From: Chloroflexota bacterium
Lineage (GTDB): Bacteria; Chloroflexota; Limnocylindria; Limnocylindrales; CSP1-4
NCBI GenBank assembly: GCA_027364875.1
Contig: DAHXON010000003.1
Location: 22,660-86,659, forward strand
Reading direction: 5' to 3'
DNA: 64,000 nucleotides
The notes under the pieces were generated by a model that made no database searches, was not told where the DNA came from, and saw only the letters and a program-made list of their open reading frames with translations. Made by a program: the position numbers and the translations under genes. Of this stretch, positions 27,180 through 36,393 are shown piece by piece (the stretch's first letter is position 1; each line of letters begins with the position of its first letter).

Positions 27180-28160
27180 ATGAGAGCAGCTACTCCCAGC
27201 GCCATGGCCTTGATTCTGGCGGCGCTGGTCGCAGGCTGCGCGGGCGGCTCGCTCGACTCGAGCGCGTCATCCGCGCCGGCAAGCCAGGGCTCGTCGGCCC
27301 TCGCCGCGACCGCATCCCCGTCGGCTGTGCCGGCCGCCTCGCCGACCGTCGCCTCGACCGTTTCGCCGGCCGTCGCGCCCACGGCTTCACCGACCGCGGA
27401 GACATTGCCGGGTCCGCAGGCGACGCCCACAGAACCGCTCTTGCTTCCCCCGGCGCCGACGGACTGGCACCTCGATCTGTACAACCCGTACGGCATGCGG
27501 TTCGAGTACCCAGATCCCTACGCCTGCACGGCCACGTCGGTCCAGATCGCGCTCAACTTCATCGTGTACGACGGTGGCGCCGCGGACTGGACGCCGACCA
27601 CCTCCTACGCCACCCAGCAGGAGATCTTCGCCTTCGAGCGCGCCAACATGACGCTGCCGGCCTGGGCCAACGGCTCCGACCCGCACGGCGCCCGCAACGC
27701 CATCAACTACTACGGCTGGGGCTCGCTCACCGCGGGCGTCTACAAGGACGTCTCGTTCGGGACGTTTCGAGCTGCCGCCAAAGCGGTCGTCGCTTCGATC
27801 GCCCGGACCCGCAGGCCCGCCATCATCTTTCCCTGGTACGGCGGCCATGCCCAGGTCGTGACGGGCTACAAGGCCCACGGCGAGGACCCCGCGTCGAGCG
27901 ACAACTTCACCGTCGAGGGCGTCTATCTGACCGATCCGCTCGTCGGCTACACGTACATCGTCTACGGCGGCGCCAGCCACAAGGTCATGGCCATCCGTCC
28001 GGACACCTACGTTTCCCTGGCGGCGTGGCAGAGCGGCCCGGATGCGGTCAGGTTCACCGACTTCCGCCAGACCGACTCGACGATTCGCGACCCGATAGAC
28101 GGCGCGAGGGGCAGGAGCGAGTGGTTCGGCAAATGGGTGGCCGTTCTGGCGGTCAGCTGA
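27180..28160 (+). CDS. Lipoprotein with C39-like peptidase domain
   Basis: 326 aa. The signal ends in a lipobox (AALVAGCAG), so the Cys near residue 20 is probably lipidated. A 60-residue Ala/Ser/Pro/Thr spacer precedes a papain-like C39 domain: candidate nucleophile Cys in YACTATSVQIALNF, catalytic His in GGHAQVVTGYKA, followed by VYLTDPLVGYTYIVYGG. GGAGG precedes the ATG. C39-like surface proteins cleave peptides, but many are non-classical and substrates are unknown. It may be co-expressed with the phosphoesterase upstream. Confidence 0.82.
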   Translation: MRAATPSAMALILAALVAGCAGGSLDSSASSAPASQGSSALAATASPSAVPAASPTVASTVSPAVAPTASPTAETLPGPQATPTEPLLLPPAPTDWHLDLYNPYGMRFEYPDPYACTATSVQIALNFIVYDGGAADWTPTTSYATQQEIFAFERANMTLPAWANGSDPHGARNAINYYGWGSLTAGVYKDVSFGTFRAAAKAVVASIARTRRPAIIFPWYGGHAQVVTGYKAHGEDPASSDNFTVEGVYLTDPLVGYTYIVYGGASHKVMAIRPDTYVSLAAWQSGPDAVRFTDFRQTDSTIRDPIDGARGRSEWFGKWVAVLAVS

Positions 28161-28349
28161 TCCCGGCGTGCGCCGTCGTCCTGACTCGACGCGCCGGACC
28201 GGCACATAGCCCTGCCTCCGTGCCGTACCCTGCGTAGGTGCCGATTTGGCCCGCGGCCGAAGCCGCACCGTCACCGGCCTCGCGCACGCGCACTGCCCTC
28301 AGGCTCGGACGAGGAGTTGGGCGTCTTCGAACCCGTAGGAGGATTGGGA

Positions 28350-29795
28350 ATGGCGTTCGTCAAGTTCCACGGCGAGAGCGTGCCCCTAGAGATGCACAAG
28401 GTCCGCATCGTCCAGAAGCTGAACCTGCTCCCCGTGGACGAGCGCCTCGCCTGTGTCACGGCTGCCGGGAACAACACGTTCCTGCTGCAGAACGCGGACG
28501 TCTTCCTCGACATGCTCACGGACAGCGGCGTGAACGCCATGAGCGACCGCCAGCAGGCCGCGATGATGGTCGCCGACGACTCGTACGCGGGCAGCGCCAC
28601 CTACGCCCGCTTCGACCAGAAGGTGCGCGAGATCTTCGGCACCAAATACCTGCTGCCGGTCCATCAGGGCCGCGCGGCGGAAAACATCATCAGCCAGGTC
28701 TTCGTCAAGCCCGGCCAGATCGTGCCGATGAACTATCACTTCACGACGACCAAGGCCCACATCACGCTCAACGGCGGCTCGGTCGAGGAGATCTACGCCG
28801 ACGTCGCGCTCGAGACCAGGAGCGACCACCCGTTCAAGGGCGACCTGGATACGGCCAAGCTCGAGGCCATCATCGCCAGGCACGGCGCCGACAAGATCGC
28901 CTTCGTGCGCCTCGAGGCTGGTACGAACCTCATAGGCGGGCAGCCGATCTCGCTCGCGAACATGCACGCCGTCCGAAAGGTCTGCGACCAGCACGGCCTC
29001 ATCCTCGTCTTCGACGCGAGCCTGCTCGCCGACAACTTGTGGTTCATCAAGACCCGCGAGGAGGCGTACAAGAACGCCTCGATCCGCGATATCACGCTCG
29101 AGATCTCGAGCCTGATGGACATCATCTACTTCTCGGCCCGAAAGCTCGGCTGCGCTCGTGGCGGCGGCATCGCGATGAGGTCCGAGGATCTCTACAAGCA
29201 GATGCGAGCCCTTGTCCCGCTGTACGAGGGCTTCCTCACCTACGGCGGCATGTCCGTCCGCGAGATCGAGGCCCTCACCGTCGGCCTCGACGAGACCATG
29301 GACGAGGACATGATCAGCCAGGGGCCGATCTTCATCGACTACATGGTCCGCGAGCTCGATGCCCGCGGCGTCCCGGTGATCACGCCTCCGGGCGGTCTCG
29401 GCTGCCACATCAACGCGCTGCAGTTCTTGGACCACGTGCCGCAGAGCCAATACTCCGGCGGCGCCCTGGCCTCGGCGCTGTACATCGCCAGCGGCATCCG
29501 GGGCATGGAGCGCGGCACGCTCTCCGAGCAGCGCAACCCGGACGGCACCGAGCCCATGGCCCAGATGGAGCTCGTCCGCCTGGCCCTGCCGCGGCGCGTC
29601 TTCACGCTCTCGCAGGTCAAGTACGCGATCGACCGCATCACCTGGCTGCACGAGAACCGCCGCATCGTGGGCGGCCTCGAGTGGATCGAGGAGCCGGAGA
29701 TCCTGCGCTTCTTCTACGGCACCCTGCGCCCGATCGGCGATTGGCAGCAGCAACTCGTGGCGAAGTTCAAGGCCGACTTCGGGGCGAGCCTCTAG
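28350..29795 (+). CDS. Tryptophanase/tyrosine phenol-lyase-family PLP enzyme
   Basis: 481 aa from the ATG at 28350 (AGGAGG upstream). Beta-eliminating lyase family, fold type I. Seen: DDSYAGSATYARFDQKVREIFG, LPVHQGRAAENIISQVFVKPGQIVPMNYHF, RLEAGTNLIGGQPISLANM, and the PLP-lysine region YFSARKLGCARGGG. In tryptophanase and tyrosine phenol-lyase this reads SxKKD; here the PLP lysine is kept but the residues around it differ, so substrate and even reaction may differ. Length is normal for the family. It could release indole or phenol plus pyruvate and ammonia. It converges on the MFS exporter gene. Confidence 0.85.
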   Translation: MAFVKFHGESVPLEMHKVRIVQKLNLLPVDERLACVTAAGNNTFLLQNADVFLDMLTDSGVNAMSDRQQAAMMVADDSYAGSATYARFDQKVREIFGTKYLLPVHQGRAAENIISQVFVKPGQIVPMNYHFTTTKAHITLNGGSVEEIYADVALETRSDHPFKGDLDTAKLEAIIARHGADKIAFVRLEAGTNLIGGQPISLANMHAVRKVCDQHGLILVFDASLLADNLWFIKTREEAYKNASIRDITLEISSLMDIIYFSARKLGCARGGGIAMRSEDLYKQMRALVPLYEGFLTYGGMSVREIEALTVGLDETMDEDMISQGPIFIDYMVRELDARGVPVITPPGGLGCHINALQFLDHVPQSQYSGGALASALYIASGIRGMERGTLSEQRNPDGTEPMAQMELVRLALPRRVFTLSQVKYAIDRITWLHENRRIVGGLEWIEEPEILRFFYGTLRPIGDWQQQLVAKFKADFGASL

Positions 29796-29825
29796 CCGGC
29801 TCGACGACCACCGTCCCCGGCCAGG

Positions 29826-31610
29826 CTACCTCGCCGGCTCCGGATCGCCGCCGGCCAGCTCTCCGTTTCCCGCAGCGGCAGGACGGGTCGCTCCAACCTT
29901 GCCTCCGGGCAGTAGGAGCGAGAACAGGACGCCGAGCCCGATGAAGCCTGCCGCGACCAGGCCCGTGAGGCGGGCCGCATCCACGAACGCCGCGTCGATG
30001 GGTGCGACAGTCTGCGGCAACGCCGCCAGAAACGCCGGGTCACCAAAGCAGGCCGCCTGTTCGGGCGACAGAGAACCGGCAAAGGCGCTGTCCTGGCCGC
30101 TCGACCCGGCCGCGGCCGGGTTCTTGATCGCGGTCAGGATCTGCCCGCCGGATTCGTCCATCAGAGAGGCGATCGTCTGACGACATACGGCCGGGACGGT
30201 CGGCAGGGACGAGTCGATGTTCGTCTTCGTCCCGGTGGCAAGGGCGGAGAAGAGGACCGTGCCGAGGATCGCGATGCCGAGCGCCGAGCCGACCTGCCGG
30301 AGGGTCGAGTTAGCGCCGGATGCGATCCCGGATCTCTCCGGCGGAACGTCGGACAGGACCAGGCTGGTGAGCTGGGCCGTGGCGAAGCCAACGCCCAGCC
30401 CGTAGACAAAGAGAGGCGGCGCGAGCACAAACCCGGAAACGGTGGAGGACAGCAGCAGGGTGGTCGCCAGCACGCCGATCGCCTCGAGACCCATGCCGAG
30501 CGTGACCACCCATCGGTTGCCGTAGCGATGCGCCAGGCTCGCGGCAATCGGCGCCGCGAAGAAGGCGCCAACTGCCAGGCTCAGGAATATCAGGCCCGTG
30601 TCGAAGGCGGAGTAGCCCAGATCAGCCTGGAGGAAGAGCGGCAGGGCGAACAGGAGCCCGAACTCGCCGAGCGAAACGATCGTGCTGGCCAGGTTGCCGT
30701 ACCGGAAGCTGCGATAGCTCCACAGGTCGAAGTCGAAGAGGATGAAGCTGCCGGCCCGCTTGCGCCGCGTCTCCACCACGGCGAACAGCATGAGGCTGAC
30801 GAGGCCCAGACCGATGGCAAACGGGATGACCGAGACGCTCGAGCTCGGCCAGCTCCAACCGGCGACGCCGAACGGATGGTTTGGCGCCCACCAGCCGTAG
30901 TTCCGGCCCTCGATCAGGCCGAACACGACGCCGGCAAGGCCGAGCGTGACCAGGAGGAAGCCCGGCAGGTCGAAGCCGGGGCGCGAATCCTCGTCGCGGG
31001 ACTCGCCGATATAGCGCATCGTTCCGGCGATGGCGACCAGGCCCACGGGCACGTTGATGTAGAAGGCCCAGCGCCAGCTCAGGTTGGTCGTAAGCCAGCC
31101 GCCGAGGAGCGGGCCAACGGCGGCCATGCCGCCGATCGTCGCGCCCCAGATGCCGAAGGCTATGGCGCGGTCGCGGCCGCGGAAGTTGGTGTTGAGGATG
31201 GACTGCGTCGCGGGCAGGATCATCGCGCCGCCGATGCCCTGGATCACTCGAGACAGAATCAGGAGGTCCCCGCTCGGGGCGGCACCGGCCATGACCGAGG
31301 AAGCCATGAACGTCACCAGGCCGAGCAGGTACAGCCGTCGGCTACCCCAGACGTCGCCGACGCGGCCGAGTGTGATCAGGAGGGCGGCGAAGACCAGCGC
31401 GTACGTGGTGTTGATCCACTCGGCCGTGGTCGAGTCGATCTTCAGGTCGCGGATGATCGAGGGCACGGCGACGTTGACGATGGTCGCGTCCACGATGATC
31501 ATCGCCACGCCCACACTGAGCATCGACAATCCCAGCCAGCGGCCCCTGCCGGAGGTATGCATCCCCTGGGCGCCGATCGTTATACCCTTGCCGCCTGACG
31601 CGCTAGCCAC
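29826..31610 (-). CDS. DHA2-family (14-TM) MFS drug exporter
   Basis: 594 aa from the GTG at 31610, which has GAAGGAG five bases upstream; the track ORF starts 57 codons too early, inside the divergent regulator. EmrB/QacA-type features: motif A-like GRVGDVWGSRRLYLLG, motif C region ILPATQSILNTNFRGRDRAIAFGIWGATIGGMAAVGPLLGGWLT, and fourteen hydrophobic segments. A long periplasmic loop precedes the last helix. It probably exports toxic hydrophobic compounds by proton antiport and is likely controlled by the divergent MarR. Confidence 0.93.
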   Translation of the reverse strand: MASASGGKGITIGAQGMHTSGRGRWLGLSMLSVGVAMIIVDATIVNVAVPSIIRDLKIDSTTAEWINTTYALVFAALLITLGRVGDVWGSRRLYLLGLVTFMASSVMAGAAPSGDLLILSRVIQGIGGAMILPATQSILNTNFRGRDRAIAFGIWGATIGGMAAVGPLLGGWLTTNLSWRWAFYINVPVGLVAIAGTMRYIGESRDEDSRPGFDLPGFLLVTLGLAGVVFGLIEGRNYGWWAPNHPFGVAGWSWPSSSVSVIPFAIGLGLVSLMLFAVVETRRKRAGSFILFDFDLWSYRSFRYGNLASTIVSLGEFGLLFALPLFLQADLGYSAFDTGLIFLSLAVGAFFAAPIAASLAHRYGNRWVVTLGMGLEAIGVLATTLLLSSTVSGFVLAPPLFVYGLGVGFATAQLTSLVLSDVPPERSGIASGANSTLRQVGSALGIAILGTVLFSALATGTKTNIDSSLPTVPAVCRQTIASLMDESGGQILTAIKNPAAAGSSGQDSAFAGSLSPEQAACFGDPAFLAALPQTVAPIDAAFVDAARLTGLVAAGFIGLGVLFSLLLPGGKVGATRPAAAGNGELAGGDPEPAR

Positions 31611-31626
31611 GCCGACTCCTTCAACA

Positions 31627-31640
31627 CTGAAATAGTTCAG
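31627..31640. promoter_or_regulatory. Palindromic operator in the MFS-MarR divergent promoter
   Basis: A perfect 14-bp inverted repeat CTGAA-atag-TTCAG sits in the 48-bp gap between the two divergent starts. Its position could block both genes when MarR binds. Confidence 0.55.
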
Positions 31641-31658
31641 AAACGGTACCTTATTCGC

Positions 31659-32147
31659 ATGAAGACCGCAGAAGGACGCACGGCGACGTTGCGAGCCCTG
31701 GACCCCGAGACGCTCGAGACCACCCGCCTCGTGCTGGAGCTGGTTCATGCCGGGTACAGCCTGCGCGGCATCACGGACCACTCACCCCTGCTGGCCGAGG
31801 GCCGCCCCAGGCTCTCGCAGCCGGCCGTCACGGCGGCAATCAACCTCTACCTGGCGGGCGAGCAGTCGATGGGGGAGATCGCCGCGAGCGTCGGCCGGTC
31901 GAACGCCTGGGCGAGCCGCGTGGTCGACGAGCTCATCGACGCCGGTCTGGTCGAGCGTCTCGCGGATTCCGAGGATCGACGAGTCATCCACGTGCGCCTG
32001 GTTCCCGATGCGGTCCGCAAGGTCGAGCAGGCTTACAACATCCGCGGCGAGTGGGTCGCTCGCGCCCTTGCCGGCCTCGATCCTGCCGGCCGGGCGGCCG
32101 TCAGGACCTTCCTCGCCCGAGCGATCGCCGAGCTCTCGGAGCCCTAG
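31659..32147 (+). CDS. MarR-family regulator
   Basis: 162 aa. Winged-helix core QSMGEIAASVGRSNAWASRVVDELIDAGLVERLADSEDRRVIHVRLVPDA, with the DRRVIHVRL wing of MarR proteins. Helices on either side would form the dimer interface. It is divergent from the DHA2 exporter across a 48-bp region holding a palindrome, a standard arrangement for ligand-relieved repression of a drug exporter. Confidence 0.92.
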   Translation: MKTAEGRTATLRALDPETLETTRLVLELVHAGYSLRGITDHSPLLAEGRPRLSQPAVTAAINLYLAGEQSMGEIAASVGRSNAWASRVVDELIDAGLVERLADSEDRRVIHVRLVPDAVRKVEQAYNIRGEWVARALAGLDPAGRAAVRTFLARAIAELSEP

Positions 32148-32196
32148 GCCGGATCATCGCCGGCCGGGCCGCCGACCCGCGGTGGCAGGACCGCCG

Positions 32197-33024
32197 TCAC
32201 CGCACCGAATGCTTCTCGTACAGCCTCATCGCCCAGACGTACGACAGGGCTGCGATGGCCACGCACCATGCCACGGCAAGGATTGCCTGGTTGCCGAAGG
32301 ACGTGCTCGTGAGCAGGCCGCGGAGCGTCTCGATGATGGGCGTGTACGGCTGATACTCGGCGAAGAGTCGCAGCGGGCCGGGCATCGAATCGGTGGGGAC
32401 GAAGCCACTGCCGAGGAACGGTAGAAGGATCAGCGGCATCGGAATGTTGCTGGCGGTCTCGACGCTGTCCGTCACCATGCCCAGCGCCACGCAGAGCCAT
32501 ATCAGCGCGAACGAGGCGATCGCCAGGATGCCGACCACGCCGAGCCATTCCATTGGGGACGCGCTCGGCCGGAAGCCGATGAGCACGGCCACGCCGAACA
32601 CGAGGATGATGGCCAGCGCGGCCTGGACCATGCTGCCGAGGACATGGCCGGTGAGCACCGAGGCCCGGGAGATGGACATTGTCCGAAACCGCGCGACGAT
32701 GCCGCCGGTCATGTCCATCGCCACCGAGATCGCCGTCCCCTGGACGACGGCGGCGATCGTCATGACCAGGATTCCCGGAACCACGTACTCGAGGTAGGCA
32801 GACCGGCCACCGGAAGCGCCGGCTGCGGCGGCAGCGCCACCCACCGCGCCGGCGGGACCAAGGCCCGAGCCCAGCGTTCCGCCGAAGACGAAGACGAACA
32901 GAAGCAAGAAGATCACCGGCATCCCGACCACGAGCACGGTCAGGGATGGGTAGCGCACCATGTGCCGCAGCTGGCGGCGCAGCATCGTGGCGGAGTCGCT
33001 CACGGTGTAAGCAATGGCGTTCAT
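32197..33024 (-). CDS. ABC-2-type permease (DrrB-like)
   Basis: 275 aa. The ATG at 33024 overlaps the ATPase stop by 4 bp (ATGA); the 618-aa track ORF is an extension in the wrong frame across the ATPase gene. Six hydrophobic segments, the ABC-2 signature region YVVPGILVMTIAAVVQGTAISVAMDMTGGIVARFRTMSISR, and LLPFLGSGFVPTDSMPG are typical of daunorubicin-type export permeases. An unusual Gly/Ala-rich loop (AVGGAAAAAGASGG) follows TM1. With the ATPase it would form a dimeric exporter. Confidence 0.92.
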   Translation of the reverse strand: MNAIAYTVSDSATMLRRQLRHMVRYPSLTVLVVGMPVIFLLLFVFVFGGTLGSGLGPAGAVGGAAAAAGASGGRSAYLEYVVPGILVMTIAAVVQGTAISVAMDMTGGIVARFRTMSISRASVLTGHVLGSMVQAALAIILVFGVAVLIGFRPSASPMEWLGVVGILAIASFALIWLCVALGMVTDSVETASNIPMPLILLPFLGSGFVPTDSMPGPLRLFAEYQPYTPIIETLRGLLTSTSFGNQAILAVAWCVAIAALSYVWAMRLYEKHSVR

Positions 33025-34016
33025 CGGGCAATCGCCTCCCGGGTGTCGGACTGGGTTTCGGGCCGCGGCTCGAGATTGGCTTCGGGCCGGCCCGTGAGGG
33101 AGAGGAACACGTCGTCGAGGTCGGGCGTGTGGATCGTCAGCCCATCCACCTCGATGCCGACGCCGTCCAGGCGGTCGAGCATGGATTTCAACGAGCGGAC
33201 GTCGCCGCTTCCTGGAAGGTCGAGGGTGAGGGCTTCGTCGTCCCGCGCTGTCGGCTCCAGGAGGCGGGTGGCCCGCTCGAAGACGGCCGCGTCGCCGAAC
33301 TGGAGGCTCATGTGGCCGCCCGGCACGAGCCGCTTCAACTCGGCCGCCGTGCCCTGGGCAACGAGCTTGCCGTGGTCGAGCACCGCGATCCGGTCGGACA
33401 GCTGATCGGCCTCTTCGAGGTACTGCGTCGTCAGGAAGACCGTGACCCCGCTCGCGACGAGCCCGCGGACTATCTGCCACATCGTCCGGCGGCTGCGCGG
33501 GTCGAGTCCGGCCGTCGGCTCGTCGAGGAAGATGATCCGCGGGTCGCCGACGAGGGTCATGGCCAGGTCCAGGCGCCGCTGCATCCCGCCCGAGTACGTG
33601 GAAACGGGCTTGCCGGCGGCATCCGCGAGGTCGAATTGCTCGAGCAGTTCCGCGGCGCGCCGGCGTCCGCCGCTCCTGCCCATGTGCCGCAGGTCGGCCA
33701 TCAATACCAGGTTCTCCTCGCCGGTGAGGAACTTGTCCACCGCGGAGAACTGGCCCGTGACGCCGATCGCGGATCGAACGCCATCCGGATCGAGAGCCAG
33801 GTCGTGGCCGCCGACCTGAACCTGCCCGCCGTCGGCGGATATGAGGGTCGACAGGATCTGGACGGTGGTCGTCTTCCCGGCGCCGTTGGGGCCGAGCATC
33901 GAGAAGACGGTTCCGGTGGCGACTTCGAAGTCGATGCCGTCCAGGACCACCTGGCTGCCATAGGACTTGCGCAACCCGTGTACCCGGATTGCGGCGGGGG
34001 AGTGGTTGTTCGTCAT
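33021..34016 (-). CDS. ABC exporter ATPase (DrrA-like)
   Basis: 331 aa. Walker A GPNGAGKTTT, Q-loop GVTGQFSAVD, signature YSGGMQRRLDLAMTL, Walker B IIFLDEPTAGLD and switch His region LTTQYLEEADQLSDRI are all intact, followed by the DrrA-type C-terminal domain ending in LDDVFLSLTGR. It couples ATP hydrolysis to the overlapping permease. The EXLDI gene lies 186 bp upstream on the same strand and probably belongs to the same transcription unit. Confidence 0.94.
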   Translation of the reverse strand: MTNNHSPAAIRVHGLRKSYGSQVVLDGIDFEVATGTVFSMLGPNGAGKTTTVQILSTLISADGGQVQVGGHDLALDPDGVRSAIGVTGQFSAVDKFLTGEENLVLMADLRHMGRSGGRRRAAELLEQFDLADAAGKPVSTYSGGMQRRLDLAMTLVGDPRIIFLDEPTAGLDPRSRRTMWQIVRGLVASGVTVFLTTQYLEEADQLSDRIAVLDHGKLVAQGTAAELKRLVPGGHMSLQFGDAAVFERATRLLEPTARDDEALTLDLPGSGDVRSLKSMLDRLDGVGIEVDGLTIHTPDLDDVFLSLTGRPEANLEPRPETQSDTREAIAR

Positions 34017-34202
34017 GTCTCTTCGCCTCGGAGGGCACCGCGGGCCACGGCAAAGCCGGAGGCGGCCCGCGCAGGGGTGCCCGATGTCTCGTGGGGGGTT
34101 TGTTTCGATTGACCGCCGACAGGCGGGTTGGGCTGGGCGTCAGCGCGCGGCGTCAACGCGCGATTGCGGCCCCAGGCGCCGGATCAGGGTCCGGCGCGCG
34201 GG

Positions 34203-34724
34203 CTAGATGTCGAGGTCTTCGACCGTTGGCTCGCTGATCGCTCCGACGACCATGTCGTAGAGCTGGGCAGGGACCTTGTCGCGGAGCTGCTCGACCGACT
34301 CGAAGATCTCCAGGGTCGATTCGCCCGAGGAGAACGTCCAGCTGTAGTTGCCCAGGCCGAGCCAGCTGCGGAAGCCGGCCGCGGGATTTCCGTCCGCGTC
34401 GCGCCCGGCCCACTCGGGAGACTTCTCGACGTGCAGGACGAACTTGCCGGACCGAGTCCCGTAGACCCGGTACATCTCCATCCGGCTGTTGGTCGAATTG
34501 CCCCACTCCCCGAGCAACCTGCCCGTGAAGCGCTTCTTGCGGTCGCCCTTGGGCCCGACTCGAACGACGATCTCCTTGAAGCCTTCGAGGCGGCTTTCTT
34601 CCACGTCCACGAAACGCCGCAGCGCAGTCGTGATAGCGGACGAGAGGTTTCCGCCCGCGAGCTCCTGAGCTCGCTGGTAGAGGGGGAGATCGCCATCCGA
34701 AACGTAGATCGTCTTGTTCGGCAC
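34203..34724 (-). CDS. EXLDI-family protein
   Basis: 173 aa ending in EPTVEDLDI, the ExLDI tail that names the family, whose members are often found beside ABC exporters; function is not established. The N-terminus (NKTIYVSDGDLPLYQRAQELAGGNLSSAITTALRRFVD) has the length and pattern of a ribbon-helix-helix DNA-binding domain: one strand, two helices, and a hydrophobic heptad. I therefore infer a regulator of the downstream exporter, perhaps also binding its own promoter, which carries GTATAC repeats. The remainder is a beta-rich domain (KRFTGRLLGEWGN, GKFVLHVEKSPEWAGRD). Confidence 0.8.
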   Translation of the reverse strand: MPNKTIYVSDGDLPLYQRAQELAGGNLSSAITTALRRFVDVEESRLEGFKEIVVRVGPKGDRKKRFTGRLLGEWGNSTNSRMEMYRVYGTRSGKFVLHVEKSPEWAGRDADGNPAAGFRSWLGLGNYSWTFSSGESTLEIFESVEQLRDKVPAQLYDMVVGAISEPTVEDLDI

Positions 34725-34767
34725 CTGAGCATCCTAACTCCCAGTGTTCGGAGTCGTCATGTTGCCA

Positions 34768-34785
34768 GTATACATATACGTATAC
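34768..34785. promoter_or_regulatory. GTATAC repeat upstream of the EXLDI gene
   Basis: GTATAC-ATATAC-GTATAC, 18 bp of alternating purine-pyrimidine DNA with two self-complementary hexamers, lies 44 bp upstream of the EXLDI start. Such short repeated half-sites are typical of ribbon-helix-helix operators. It may also overlap the promoter, as it is the only AT-rich patch there. Confidence 0.5.
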
Positions 34786-35001
34786 CGCCTGCAAGTGCCG
34801 TTGCGAATTCGCGCGCTCCGATTCGGTGAAGTCCCGCTGGCACGTGCGTTTCGGCATGCTCGAGCGTCTGTAGGTTCGAAGTGATGCCGATCGATCTGAC
34901 CGCTCCCGAACAATCCCTGTCCGCCGCGGGTCGATCTGGGCGGAAGCCAGGGGCTCCTACGCTGCCGGTTCGCGGCGTCAGGCTGAGCTGAGCGCATACC
35001 C

Positions 35002-36393
35002 ATGACGAAGCTGCCGTTGGGCGCCAGACCAATCCCGCGACGCCATTCCACGAGCCGAAACCTGGCCGTCGGCGCGGTGGCAGTTGTCGGGCTCGTGGCT
35101 GCAGCCGTGTGCACCGGAACCTGGGCGAGGCTTTCCTCTGGCGGCTCGAAACCTCCCGCGGCCATGGGCTCCGTAGCTGCCACCGCGTCGACCGCATTGA
35201 CGACCACCAACTCTCGCGTTCCACAGAACACGGATGATGGTCCCGCCCTGGCGACCGGGGAGCACGTCATCGACATACGCCGATCCGCCGGCGGCGGCTG
35301 GCTGCTCACCCTGGTGCGTCTCCTCTTGGACGAAGGATCGGGCTGGCGGAATTGCTGGCTGTCGGGGGCTGGGCCGAAGTGGCCCGGGGGACCCATTCCT
35401 GGACTGCAGGCCTTCTTTTTCGGAGATGTGATCCGCGTGCGGCTGAGCGCCACACTCTGGACAAGCATCGACGGCTGCGCCAGCTGGTCCAACGCGAGCA
35501 TCCCCGTCGATCCTATAGACCTCGCCTTTCCCACGGCGAATGTCGGGTACCTGATCGGTGGTGATCAGACATTGGCCGCAAACCCGACCACGACGATCTT
35601 CAAAACCGTTGACGGCGGCCTGCACTGGAAGGCAACGGGCACCGCACACATCGCTCTGGGGCCCGCTCCGTTGATCTCGTTCGCCGATGCCGATCACGGC
35701 TGGGTCACCGACGGACTTTCCGTGTGGACGACCGCGACCGGTGGCGCTTCTTGGGTCAAGACGGCGCTGCCAACGCCTCCTTCGTTCAAAGGGAACCCCT
35801 CAGGCCTCACGAAATCCACAGACGGCGACGGCCGCGCGGTCATTGCGGCCACATACGACTCTACCTACGGCATGGGCGGCGTCCCGCTCCATCTGGTGTT
35901 CTACCGAACCGTGGACTTCGGGAAGCATTGGGAGGCGGCCCCGGTCCGGGAGGTTGAGGAATCGACCGAGCTCTCCGTGGTCGACTCGGAGACATGGGTC
36001 ACCCTGGACCCGTCTGAGCCTGCGACCGTGCGGACCACGACCGACGCCGGTTCCACCTGGCAGACAGTCACCGTCGGTCACCGCTGGCCCTTCATCGCCG
36101 GCGGAATCCACTTCGCAGATACCTTGCACGGGTGGCTCGTGGTTACCGAGCCGTATCCGGTCTCTTCTCAATCGCCCAGTCTGAATTTCGCGCATCTTCA
36201 GACTCAGCATCTGGTAGTCACGGACGATGGCGGAGACACCTGGGTCGAACTCAAACCGTGGCCGAGGGCTAGCGTCCGGCTGCGGCCGACGGCGTCGCCG
36301 GCGGCCCCAGCGATCCGATCAACTGGCGGATCGGCTCAGGGCGCGGGGAAGCTGAAGCTCGCCTGTTTTTCGCGGTCCGGCCCGACTACGTGA
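35002..36393 (+). CDS. Exported BNR/YCF48-like beta-propeller protein
   Basis: 463 aa with an N-terminal membrane or signal segment (LAVGAVAVVGLVAAAVCTG). The body contains BNR/sialidase-type repeats: TTIFKTVDGGLHWKAT, SVWTTATGGASWVKT, TVRTTTDAGSTWQTV and LVVTDDGGDTWVEL, together with DADHGWVTDG and FADTLHGWLVV links typical of YCF48-like propellers. No sialidase Asp/Arg set is evident, so a binding or structural role is likelier. The last 40 residues (ASVRLRPTASPAAPAIRS) look unlike the repeats and may come from a rearranged 3' end. Confidence 0.75.
   Translation: MTKLPLGARPIPRRHSTSRNLAVGAVAVVGLVAAAVCTGTWARLSSGGSKPPAAMGSVAATASTALTTTNSRVPQNTDDGPALATGEHVIDIRRSAGGGWLLTLVRLLLDEGSGWRNCWLSGAGPKWPGGPIPGLQAFFFGDVIRVRLSATLWTSIDGCASWSNASIPVDPIDLAFPTANVGYLIGGDQTLAANPTTTIFKTVDGGLHWKATGTAHIALGPAPLISFADADHGWVTDGLSVWTTATGGASWVKTALPTPPSFKGNPSGLTKSTDGDGRAVIAATYDSTYGMGGVPLHLVFYRTVDFGKHWEAAPVREVEESTELSVVDSETWVTLDPSEPATVRTTTDAGSTWQTVTVGHRWPFIAGGIHFADTLHGWLVVTEPYPVSSQSPSLNFAHLQTQHLVVTDDGGDTWVELKPWPRASVRLRPTASPAAPAIRSTGGSAQGAGKLKLACFSRSGPTT

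Noticed and set aside
28386-29753. 455-aa minus-strand ORF
   Set aside because: Antisense to the same gene; high Asp/Val/Arg content typical of GC-driven shadows.
28238-29944. 568-aa plus-strand ORF
   Set aside because: Out-of-frame copy of the tryptophanase-family gene, Arg/Pro/His-rich.
32197-34053. Single 618-aa fusion of ATPase and permease
   Set aside because: The N-terminal half is out of the ATPase frame; the permease has its own ATG overlapping the ATPase stop by 4 bp.
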